Shown here one piece after another: positions 7,801-12,937 of a stretch of 13,036 nucleotides of DNA (positions are counted from its first letter, which is position 1; each line of letters begins with the position of its first letter). A program made the position numbers and the translations under genes. The notes under the pieces were generated by a model. It was given only the letters and a program-made list of their open reading frames with translations. It was not told where the DNA came from and ran no database searches. Source of the DNA: an uncultured Eubacterium sp. (GTDB taxonomy: Bacteria; Bacillota; Clostridia; Lachnospirales; Lachnospiraceae); the NCBI GenBank assembly GCA_910577295.1, contig CAJTLS010000048.1:1-13036 (forward strand), read 5' to 3'.

Positions 7801-8196
7801 TTTTCCCGTATCAAGGCGCAGTATTCCGTAAGATGGGATCGTGTACGACTTGATTAATTTCCCACCGGAATGATATCTTAGTTCCACCGTCACCGGACTT
7901 TCCTGATTTTCAATCAAGTAGAAATAATTAGGCTCGTTCGTTGTAATAAAGTAGCCGCCGCTTCTTCCGAAAGATAAGAACGGCTCGATAGAATTACTGC
8001 GGGGAGAGGACAGGATATACCCATATGGTTTACTCTCGTCTTTCAGAGAAATATCATAAGAGAGAGCGGAAGGTGAGAGATAGCTGCCATACACACTTTC
8101 TCCAATAACATCAAGATAATAGTTATTTCCATACTTTCGCGTGCCGCGCTTGTTAATAAAGTCAACAATCTGTGCGGCAATTTTTCCATATGTCAC
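4882..8196 (-). CDS. Large phage tail/spike protein with S74 intramolecular chaperone; 5' end damaged
   Basis: The largest ORF with a standard start begins at a GTG with no ribosome binding site (1104 residues), and coding signal clearly continues upstream to 8385 (separate entry). Residues 1-350 look like the downstream half of a Clostridia-phage minor tail protein (IARAKELLAKAKQELAKA, RYKLRLMSIQFDFTNFD). Residues 380-470 resemble Gp58-like tail proteins (YDYVASQAEQGEAAGKRINN, DITMDRHGLLFRHYLP). Residues 590-740 hold spacer motifs such as GDLFYCTDE and GDLWVQGNGGDI. The C-terminal 110 residues are an endosialidase-type chaperone (peptidase S74): TSDRNKKNSI at 997-1006 supplies the Ser and Lys expected for self-cleavage, followed by LGVIAQELEEAM and a terminal coiled coil. 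Such domains trimerise the spike and then cut themselves off. The lost 5' end suggests it may not be expressed as a working protein. Confidence 0.8.
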   Translation of the reverse strand: MTYGKIAAQIVDFINKRGTRKYGNNYYLDVIGESVYGSYLSPSALSYDISLKDESKPYGYILSSPRSNSIEPFLSFGRSGGYFITTNEPNYFYLIENQESPVTVELRYHSGGKLIKSYTIPSYGILRLDTGKLLSLSGERYELLINIIPLYGASCTIFKCFDAKGDSVFYHPVTEDINYRGMYVWCSAKTYRNIDFRREVNSIESVHAEREKISKYFSLERYLGDELYRELLLYIREDIYDNPNYTSDGCLTNTDLIARAKELLAKAKQELAKACHQQFSISSNLYSIVAMKYRNHTDESARKKIYDEYDCFRLGNWLRARLDNVNYHGNEKDDGRYKLRLMSIQFDFTNFDKTSVTYSNVERNTSALVSDIRETLETAKSIASSYDYVASQAEQGEAAGKRINNILKNGYDSSLAAINAGENQDITMDRHGLLFRHYLPETDNYSDYQMKMINRNIVMTKDNWKNASLAIGLGRLPDGTEGYGIWADNIIGSLFAGNQLKIYGGQGEDGKEEPKVVIDENGITLDGGAIRWTKKIPSSSVDLDDTLSSFVSKTIYNQDISDLQNQIDGNITTWFDTHTPSADNKPADNWTTDEEKTAHEGDLFYCTDENNAHAYRYVYDNTDEKHKWIMITDTDVTKALADAKNAKDTADGKRRVFVTTPKPPYDVGDLWVQGNGGDILNCKTPKGADGRYEETDWEKASKYTDDKTALAVKKSFDAYKTEIEQFKKKINASLYLNEFGEDYVISPKIGGGYLYIANDDYSVEIDPEHAAGDDKTKDNYLFCIRDKIKDDGNDVIMGVTTNGDGYFSGEIQTTAGNIGGWNISETKLETTNNSSIYQYSSNISDSPAMRIIDGKAIFSSSSPMVLGQFDDTTYVDVSRDGLYVGADGHGADYLFAAKTVNNEISFGSFASTKFHNTPRFYGGFRMYLGDFDYTELGVTVLDSSAANAYFLVKNSMGIKNRLQVGNIDSFNTNHTLTVNGDSFITGSSYTNNGTAVTSDRNKKNSIASPSDDYISLFDSINFRKFKYNDGTSDRYHLGVIAQELEEAMDNTGISSQDFAGLVIDENGDYFVRYDEINILTALKVKQLENKINQLEEKLNNLTTK

Positions 8197-8465
8197 GAAA
8201 TCATGAGGATTGGACGTAGAACAGCTCTTACAATAAGGATAAGTACCTGTTATGTTACTGCCGCTGTCATCCCGTTTTGCCAGAGCAACATTAGAACTTC
8301 CACACGCACGGCAGGCGATTGGCTTATCTCCGATATAATGCGGACTTGCATTTTTTTCACCATTGTAATCTTGCGGTACAATCCTTTAATTCAAATGTGT
8401 TCTGATTTGAGAGATTTGTATTTTGAATCCTCGGGAAAACCCAGTTAAAATCATATAATGGATGC
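8197..8465 (-). pseudogene. Upstream remnant of the tail gene: zinc ribbon, then a frameshifted segment
   Basis: The frame of the tail ORF stays open from 8196 back to 8385 with no ATG, GTG or TTG. It encodes NASPHYIGDKPIACRACG and YPYCKSC, a CX2C-X23-CX2C zinc-ribbon arrangement just before residue 1 of the ORF. Further upstream, coding-like sequence (HPLYDFNWVFPRIQ, NTFELKDCTARLQW) continues in a frame shifted by one base and ends at a TGA at 8357-8359. The shift therefore lies between about 8360 and 8385. The N-terminal hub domain usual for such tail proteins is absent; the neighbouring gene stops at 8466 instead. I read this as a gene truncated by recombination and then frameshifted. A sequencing error could explain the frameshift but not the missing N-terminus. 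Confidence 0.65.
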
Positions 8466-8756
8466 TTATGTGTATACTGTTCTGAATGCGAAACGGTTTT
8501 TTGGGGTGATTATTTCGCTGGCGCTGCAGTTTTTAATAATGGTAGAATCGGATGTGCTGTCATTATAAATTTCTACCTTTTCATCGGAAAGCGCAATCAG
8601 TTCTACCGGTTCTTCTCTTCCTGACAAAGTATTTTCATAACCTTTTCGATGATTTGTACCAACCTGCACAATTTTTCCATTATCATCTATGAATTTTTGT
8701 GTTAAAATACTGACACTGTTTGTTGTCAGCATATCTACTGTTTTCTTTGTTTCCAT
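8466..8756 (-). CDS. Small conserved-looking phage protein, function unknown
   Basis: The product is 96 residues. The ATG at 8756 is preceded by GTGAGGG at seven bases and lies 23 bases after the fibre gene stop, so the two are co-transcribed. The middle segment KIVQVGTNHRKGYENTLSGREEPVELI resembles, from memory, small proteins encoded beside tail-fibre genes in Clostridia prophages. There is no signal peptide, membrane segment or metal-binding motif. The last 30 residues may be altered, because the downstream junction with the broken tail gene is at or just before its stop. A small tail accessory or fibre-assembly role is a guess from position only. Confidence 0.65.
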   Translation of the reverse strand: METKKTVDMLTTNSVSILTQKFIDDNGKIVQVGTNHRKGYENTLSGREEPVELIALSDEKVEIYNDSTSDSTIIKNCSASEIITPKNRFAFRTVYT

Positions 8757-8779
8757 AATTTACCCTCACTTCCTTAGAT

Positions 8780-11065
8780 TTAAATACGATACATAATTGT
8801 TCCTACATAAAAATGTGTCGGTGCGGATGATGTCTGTTTTACAAATGGCAAATCGCCAAAATTAATAGATTGTATTATATCCGCCATTTTCCCGTCATAT
8901 TTTTTCCCATTATAAACATCCTGCACCTCGGCAAACATAAAATTCCCTGCTATCATTGACCAAGGCAATGAATTTCTATCCAAATATACCGTATATGTCC
9001 CGCTTGAAGCACTAGCTGAAAGTTTGAATGAGGCAATAACTATATTTCCTATTTTAGTATAATTACCATTTGCAAAATTGTACTGTGTGCCATTACTGGT
9101 ATAACCATGCCTTGGACTCCATGACCCCTCTTCATATTTTGGTATAGTTGGTCTGTTTGTCAGGTTATTATAATTCAGCAAATCACTGGCATGCTTTCCG
9201 TCAACGGTATCTGCATTGGTAGCTGAAGCAGCATTCAAATCTATGTTAAGTACACCACCATCAAAATCAATGGTTTTTGTGTTTGCGTTATACCATGCTT
9301 TTGCTGTTCCCTCGCCATAATTTGGCCACGCTTTTATTCCAACATATTTATCAAAAATAACATCTCCTGTGACTTCTCCACCGCTTGTTGATAGTGCTCC
9401 TACATTTTGGGCGGTTATATTAACATCACCTGTGCGATAAGATGATTCTGCATTTCCCTTAACCCTTACTGCCATGGGGATTGTCGGCATGGTTGCTTCA
9501 ATTGCAGATATTTTTCCGTCCGTCTCGCTGATTGACTGTATATATTTTCCCGACCCACCCTTTTCCGCAACGCTAAGTGTCTGCAATGCCTTGTTTACCG
9601 CAGCGCCATTTACTGGCAAAGTACCAGTAGAAGAGTAGTTGGATGTTGTGTCGCTGGCAGGCAATGAGGTAGGTATAGTTGGTTTATTTTTTATATAAGC
9701 ATCGCTTGACGTATCGGTTTCGTTCCAATCTGTCTGAACATTTTTATTTATTACGTACCAATCAGTCCAGTTTGCTGTGCCGCCATAGCTGAATCCGCCC
9801 CTTATCTTTACACTATCAGGACTAAAAACCGCCTGTAAAAAATTAATGTTATTAGAATTTTTATCGCCACCCATTACGATTCCAATCTGGTTAGTGCCTA
9901 ATTTGTAAAACCCTGTTTCTGTCGCATTATTCCAATTACTTACTGTCTTCCAGTCAACTTTTCCTATGGCGTTCTTTAATTCATTTGTCAAATCATTTGT
10001 GGATAATCCTTTACCGGATACTTTATCAACTTTATTTCCAACAGCAGTTGTAAGCGCATCAATTAAATCCTTAATAACTTTCCCTTGTTTTGCGGATAAA
10101 GGCTTATTGGTAGTCGTAGAAGTAAGACTGTCAATAATGTCCGATACATTTACTTTGCTTGTCGTTACGTTGTCAATTAATGATTTATTATTTTTAATAT
10201 AGGCTACAATTTCACTGAGTTGATCAAGTGTCGTGTCATCACTGTCTAGTACTCCGTTTAACCTTGTAGTAAGTCCTAAAATCAAATTTCTCATATCGTC
10301 ATGTGCAGTGGAAGAAGAATTGTGTGCCTGCAAATCCTCTGTTAAAGCAAAATGATGCGAGTCAAGTTTATCTTGGATGTCGTTTGCCTTTGAATTTGCA
10401 TTATCAGCAGCATCATTGGCATTTTCCACTGCTTTCGCTGTATCTGTTTGTCTTTTTTGTTCATTTACCTCCCGATTTGTTTCATTTGTTTTTCTGACAG
10501 CTTCGTTTGCCTCAATAACATTATTCTTTTCTATTAAATCATTTGTTGTATTTACGGCTTCAGTCAACTCGTCATAGGTGGTATCTATATCAGTCGAAAT
10601 ATCCTGAATATGATTTTTTACTTTTTCAGAGTTTTTTTCATACTCCCTCATCTGATTCAATGTATCTGAAAGACAATCATATTCATTAGTAGACTCCAAA
10701 ACAGAGCCATAGTTTACATTTTCATCTATATATAAATAAAAAGTGCCAGAATACAAAGTCTGGCTCCCATTCTGTATGAGCAGTTCACATTTTTCGGTGC
10801 CAGGACAGGATGTCATTTGTTTTGTTATCTCCACATAGATTGTATTAGAAGAAACAGAGATATTGTTTGAATTTACAATGAATGTATTGTCTGCTTTGCG
10901 GCACGATATGGTGTACTGCCAGTTTGAATCTAATTTTATCCGTCCGTTATTGTCATATAATTTGATGGTTAAGCTATGAGTTTGATTTGTATCCTGCTTG
11001 ATTAAGGTACGTTTAATGTTGGATGTACTAAAATCCAAGTTAATATCATGATTTATAAGAGTCAT
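8780..11065 (-). CDS. BppU-type baseplate/tail-fibre protein, complete
   Basis: The product is 761 residues. The ATG at 11065 follows AAAAAGGAG by eight bases. Residues 1-125 are the BppU-like attachment domain (IKRTLIKQDTNQTHSLTIKLYD). Residues 130-240 are a long predicted coiled coil. Residues 243-362 carry the HNSSSTAHDDMRN, LDQLSEIVAYIKNN and PLSAKQGKVIKDLI fibre segment shared with the left fibre. Residues 363-444 form a module absent from that paralogue (NWNNATETGFYKLG, NWTDWYVINKNV). Residues 466-530 are another extra module, with PTIP at both ends. Residues 531-642 are again shared. The C-terminal 119 residues (EEGSWSPRHGYTS, GNYTKIGNIVIASFKL) look like a receptor-binding tip domain. 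The gene should encode a trimeric fibre bound to the baseplate. No promoter is evident in the 150 bases upstream. Confidence 0.85.
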   Translation of the reverse strand: MTLINHDINLDFSTSNIKRTLIKQDTNQTHSLTIKLYDNNGRIKLDSNWQYTISCRKADNTFIVNSNNISVSSNTIYVEITKQMTSCPGTEKCELLIQNGSQTLYSGTFYLYIDENVNYGSVLESTNEYDCLSDTLNQMREYEKNSEKVKNHIQDISTDIDTTYDELTEAVNTTNDLIEKNNVIEANEAVRKTNETNREVNEQKRQTDTAKAVENANDAADNANSKANDIQDKLDSHHFALTEDLQAHNSSSTAHDDMRNLILGLTTRLNGVLDSDDTTLDQLSEIVAYIKNNKSLIDNVTTSKVNVSDIIDSLTSTTTNKPLSAKQGKVIKDLIDALTTAVGNKVDKVSGKGLSTNDLTNELKNAIGKVDWKTVSNWNNATETGFYKLGTNQIGIVMGGDKNSNNINFLQAVFSPDSVKIRGGFSYGGTANWTDWYVINKNVQTDWNETDTSSDAYIKNKPTIPTSLPASDTTSNYSSTGTLPVNGAAVNKALQTLSVAEKGGSGKYIQSISETDGKISAIEATMPTIPMAVRVKGNAESSYRTGDVNITAQNVGALSTSGGEVTGDVIFDKYVGIKAWPNYGEGTAKAWYNANTKTIDFDGGVLNIDLNAASATNADTVDGKHASDLLNYNNLTNRPTIPKYEEGSWSPRHGYTSNGTQYNFANGNYTKIGNIVIASFKLSASASSGTYTVYLDRNSLPWSMIAGNFMFAEVQDVYNGKKYDGKMADIIQSINFGDLPFVKQTSSAPTHFYVGTIMYRI
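9151..10333 (-). repeat. Direct repeat, copy 2, within the second fibre gene
   Basis: This is the partner of 241-1032. Shared blocks are 9151-9475 and about 9995-10333, with a short shared stretch near 9675-9740. Differences are mostly third-base changes plus whole in-frame modules, so the reading frame has been under selection in both copies. Confidence 0.8.
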
Positions 11066-11195
11066 TTTAACATCTCCTTTTTGTTAAAATTGTGGTGTTT
11101 TGTTAATAGAAATTTGCGGGGGTTAGTATGGTGCGAGTTGCTGAAGAATTAGGGAGCGGAAAAGTGGTAAATAGGTAAAATATATGGATAAAATA
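11066..11195. other. Intergenic, no supported gene
   Basis: Apart from the fibre gene's ribosome binding site at 11074-11082, the only item is a 16-codon ORF at 11128-11178 (plus) reading MVRVAEELGSGKVVNR after a GGGGG stretch. It has a start and a plausible binding site, but I do not recognise it. It could be a gene remnant. Confidence 0.35.
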
Positions 11196-11223
11196 TTTGC
11201 TATTTAGCTAATTTTGCTATAAT
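11196..11223 (+). promoter_or_regulatory. Promoter of the toxin mRNA
   Basis: TTTGCT (11196-11201) and a perfect TATAAT (11218-11223) are 16 bases apart. Transcription should begin near 11230, just before the repeat at 11232. The arrangement mirrors the convergent promoter at 11538-11566. Confidence 0.7.
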
Positions 11224-11231
11224 TTGTAAAA

Positions 11232-11255
11232 GGTGTACTTAAACGGTAGCGGTTC
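11232..11255 (+). repeat. 5' repeat of the toxin RNA, pairing partner of 11502-11523
   Basis: The sequence begins GGTGTAC and ends CGGTTC. The reverse complement of 11502-11523 begins and ends the same way, with a similar middle. Because the two promoters converge, both RNAs start with this sequence. In par/Fst systems such repeats pair toxin mRNA with antitoxin RNA. Within the toxin DNA they also form a long-range inverted repeat. Confidence 0.72.
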
Positions 11256-11281
11256 GTCTCTCACACGTATTTACATACGGA

Positions 11282-11301
11282 ACTTCCTGCAATCTGGAGG
11301 T
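11282..11301 (+). promoter_or_regulatory. Hairpin hiding the leader ribosome binding site
   Basis: ACTTCC (11282-11287) pairs with GGAGGT (11296-11301) across an eight-base loop, which buries the strong GGAGGTG site (11296-11302) of the leader ORF. A second small hairpin, CGTAT/ATACG, lies directly upstream. Fst mRNA carries a comparable upstream helix that limits toxin translation. Confidence 0.6.
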
Positions 11302-11309
11302 GTTGCCTA

Positions 11310-11348
11310 ATGGAAAATACAGGAGAGGAAATAACTTTGAGGTGTTAG
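11310..11348 (+). CDS. 12-codon leader ORF overlapping the toxin start
   Basis: The ATG at 11310 lies seven bases after GGAGGTG, the best ribosome binding site in the locus, and reads MENTGEEITLRC before a TAG at 11346-11348. The stop codon overlaps the beginning of the toxin frame (GTG 11342-11344). This is the geometry for termination and re-initiation, so translation of the leader may be needed to start the toxin. The product itself is probably irrelevant. If the toxin in fact starts elsewhere, this ORF could be chance. Confidence 0.5.
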   Translation: MENTGEEITLRC

Positions 11349-11464
11349 AATTAGTCTTGAAGATTGCTGGAATGATAGTATCTGCAATAGGTACTATTAT
11401 AAAGGCGATTGACTTAATGGATAAATTTAAACATCAAAAAAGCAACCGCCCCTCGCCAAAGTAG
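11342..11464 (+). CDS. Small hydrophobic peptide, probable type I (Fst-like) toxin
   Basis: The peptide is 40 residues from GTG 11342. Residues 1-25 are a hydrophobic helix (LELVLKIAGMIVSAIGTII), followed by KAIDLMDKFK and a polar tail ending QKSNRPSPK. A short membrane helix with a charged, proline-containing tail is typical of Fst-type type I toxins, which insert into the membrane of their own cell. The last codons lie inside the terminator stem, also typical of this family. The frame remains open upstream to GTG 11300, which would add 14 residues, but that codon sits inside the ribosome binding site. The start is therefore uncertain. No known member is matched by name. Confidence 0.65.
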   Translation: MLELVLKIAGMIVSAIGTIIKAIDLMDKFKHQKSNRPSPK

Positions 11465-11478
11465 TGGTTGCTTTTTTT
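11436..11478. terminator. Bidirectional terminator shared by toxin and antitoxin RNAs
   Basis: AAAAAAGCAACC (11436-11447) pairs with GGTTGCTTTTTT (11466-11477). Two more pairs extend the stem to 14 bp around a 14-base loop. T runs on both strands allow termination in either direction. Confidence 0.85.
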
Positions 11479-11501
11479 GATAAGTAACTATTAACTGAGG
11501 T

Positions 11502-11523
11502 GAACCGTTGCTATAGGTACACC
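11502..11523 (-). repeat. 5' repeat of the antitoxin RNA
   Basis: On the minus strand it starts GGTGTAC and ends CGGTTC, matching 11232-11255 with a two-base length difference. Read on the plus strand the same segment can fold (GGTGAACC with GGTACACC, one mismatch) before five T, so it may also serve as a back-up plus-strand terminator. Confidence 0.68.
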
Positions 11524-11537
11524 TTTTTCTAATAATC

Positions 11538-11566
11538 ATTATAACATATCAAAATGGAAATGTTGC
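11538..11566 (-). promoter_or_regulatory. Promoter of the antitoxin RNA
   Basis: On the minus strand a perfect TATAAT (11538-11543) follows a weak -35 box GCAACA (11561-11566) at 17 bases. Transcription would begin about eight bases before the repeat, the same spacing as on the toxin side. Confidence 0.65.
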
Positions 11567-11714
11567 ACAAATTTGACTTTCATATTTATTCAAAGTGCAC
11601 AATAAATACTTTCCGTTTTGAGACAAATCGTCATCAAACTACCCATCGTGATTCGATTTTTACTCGTCAAAGCAGGCGCTTTTTTGATATCTTCCTATTT
11701 GTAATAAGGTTATC
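11567..11714. other. Intergenic between antitoxin promoter and Big_2 gene
   Basis: I see no gene. A short hairpin, AAAGC/GCTTT with a four-base loop and adjoining T run (about 11674-11690), could act as a weak terminator for the Big_2 gene upstream of it on the minus strand or for plus-strand readthrough. Confidence 0.3.
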
Positions 11715-12683
11715 TTAGTTTGTATTTAAGATTTTTAGTTCGTATTCTCCGTTACTCAAATCCCAAATATAACCCTCTTCATTTTCAAAACTTTCGCCCA
11801 TAGCAACACCTGAGGTATAACAATTTCCTGAATTTACAACAATTGTTGTTCCTTTTTTGTATAATTTCCAACTAATTATTAAACATGAGCTTTGCGTAGC
11901 ACCTTTATAGTCGTACTCTTTATTACCGTTAAAATATAAATATATGTCTGAACCTTTTACTTCGTAGGTAATATTTGTCAATTTATAAGTTTGTTGTAAG
12001 CTATTTGAAGAAGAGTAATTTTTTAATGTTAGTGGTGTAGTTGGTAAAGTGATGTGTATAGGTTGGTATTGCACATTAATAACTATTTTATTGCTATTTA
12101 TATTATTTGTAATTGTTATTGTGGTACTTCCAGCTTTTTTTCCCGTTATATATAACGGACAGGTATTATTATTCCAAGTTCCCCACTTACAAGATACTAT
12201 GTTGGTATCAGCAATGTCGTAAAAAACAATGGTTGAACTAGAAACAGTGATGTTTACTGTGCTAGTGCCTTCCGAACCAATATTTATATTAGTATTGGAT
12301 GCACTTACTGATAAAGGTTTAGTTGATATATTGTTATTATTTAAGGAAGGATCATCTTTTTTCCATACCCTTACAGCACACTTCAATTTCTTTCCTTGTA
12401 CCTTAGCTGTTATTATTGTTTTTCCCTGTTTGTTTTTGGATTTGATTTTTGCAGAATATTTGCCTGTACTTTTTACTGTTGCGATACTTTTCTTTGAAGA
12501 AGTCCATTTAACTTTTCGTTTTGCATTTTTAACTTTAATTTTCTTCGTTTTACTTGTGTACATAGAAATTGCACTAAGATTAAGTTTGATTTTTTTCTTT
12601 ATGGCATCCGCTTGTATTGGCACTAGTGTAAGTATCATAATAAATGCAAGCATGATAGTTAAGATTTTTTTGGTTTTGGACAT
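11715..12683 (-). CDS. Secreted Big_2 protein, paralogue of the one at 2278-3099
   Basis: The product is 322 residues. The ATG at 12683 has CAGGAGGG seven bases upstream, inside the duplicated leader. Residues 1-27 are a signal peptide ending QADA. Residues 30-105 are a lysine-rich Big_2 domain (KVKWTSSKKSIATVKSTGKY). Residues 120-205 form a second Ig-like domain that ends KKAGSTTITITNNI. Residues 225-322 are a further beta-rich domain (DIYLYFNGNKEYDYKG, WDLSNGEYELKILN). The signal and first domain resemble the other Big_2 gene, while the remainder is unrelated, so the two share an export and Ig module with different effector ends. There is no anchor motif. The function is unknown; surface binding is inferred only from the domains. 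Confidence 0.83.
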   Translation of the reverse strand: MSKTKKILTIMLAFIMILTLVPIQADAIKKKIKLNLSAISMYTSKTKKIKVKNAKRKVKWTSSKKSIATVKSTGKYSAKIKSKNKQGKTIITAKVQGKKLKCAVRVWKKDDPSLNNNNISTKPLSVSASNTNINIGSEGTSTVNITVSSSTIVFYDIADTNIVSCKWGTWNNNTCPLYITGKKAGSTTITITNNINSNKIVINVQYQPIHITLPTTPLTLKNYSSSNSLQQTYKLTNITYEVKGSDIYLYFNGNKEYDYKGATQSSCLIISWKLYKKGTTIVVNSGNCYTSGVAMGESFENEEGYIWDLSNGEYELKILNTN

Positions 12684-12717
12684 AACTAATCCCTCCTGAG
12701 TAATTTATTCATATAAT

Positions 12718-12746
12718 ATTATATAGCCAAAATAGTTATAAGTCTA
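12718..12746 (-). promoter_or_regulatory. Sigma-A-type promoter of the Big_2 gene (copy B)
   Basis: TAGACT (12741-12746) and TATAAT (12718-12723) are 17 bases apart on the minus strand, identical in sequence and spacing to copy A. Confidence 0.75.
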
Positions 12747-12787
12747 TAAAAATTTACTCTTTAGTGTATAAAAATAATAAGAAATGA

Positions 12788-12846
12788 TATAGCCTTTTTT
12801 GCATTGCTCCAACTTCCATACAATTTTACATTATTGCTAAGTTTAA
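12788..12846 (-). pseudogene. Decayed FN3 gene end upstream of the second Big_2 gene
   Basis: The minus strand reads KLSNNVKLYGSWSNAKKAIS, matching FSNNIKVYGSWSKVKKV of the relic at 3240-3329. The stop codon position has been lost and the frame runs on. It shows that an FN3 gene preceded the Big_2 gene before the duplication. Confidence 0.65.
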
Positions 12847-12899
12847 AACAAATTACCAATTCTTACAAACTTTATATAGCTTTGTAGAAATATATAGTA

Positions 12900-12933
12900 T
12901 ATAATATAAATAAACACAACTTTCAACAAGGAG
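12900..12933 (+). promoter_or_regulatory. Orphan plus-strand promoter and ribosome binding site
   Basis: TATAAT (12900-12905) and AAGGAG (12928-12933) correspond to the promoter and binding site of the gene at 3543, but no start codon follows at a usable distance. The gene it served has been replaced. Confidence 0.55.
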
Positions 12934-12937
12934 CATT

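Larger units (their letters stand above)
11436..11531 (-). ncRNA. Predicted antitoxin RNA
   Basis: An RNA of about 95 bases would start near 11531 from the promoter at 11538-11566, carry the GGTGTAC/CGGTTC repeat at its 5' end, and stop at the shared terminator. Its 3' part is fully complementary to the last toxin codons and the terminator loop. Its 5' repeat has the same sense as the toxin RNA's 5' repeat, as in the pAD1 par locus, where matching repeats in the two convergent RNAs pair with the opposite RNA's complementary segment. It has no ORF of note. Expression is predicted, not shown. Confidence 0.6.
12684..12935. repeat. Duplicated divergent intergenic region, copy B
   Basis: This is the counterpart of 3100-3542, from the Big_2 ribosome binding site through ACTTTATATAGCTTTG and TATAATATAAATAAA to CAACTTTCAACAAGGAG. 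Similarity ends directly after this ribosome binding site, where copy A has its FN3 gene. Confidence 0.8.

Noticed and set aside
8260..8370. 37-codon ORF starting at the ATG near 8365 on the minus strand
   Set aside because: It overlaps the zinc-ribbon frame, which has much stronger coding character, and its sequence is not protein-like.
10303..10577. Two overlapping plus-strand ORFs opposite the coiled coil of the second fibre gene
   Set aside because: Antisense of a regular Ala/Glu/Lys-rich coiled coil; no start signals.
12229..12699. 156-codon plus-strand ORF opposite the second Big_2 gene
   Set aside because: It is a shadow of the lysine-rich minus-strand gene: lysine codons read backwards give Phe/Leu-rich sequence. 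It has no ribosome binding site, and the opposite strand has a signal peptide, domain and promoter.
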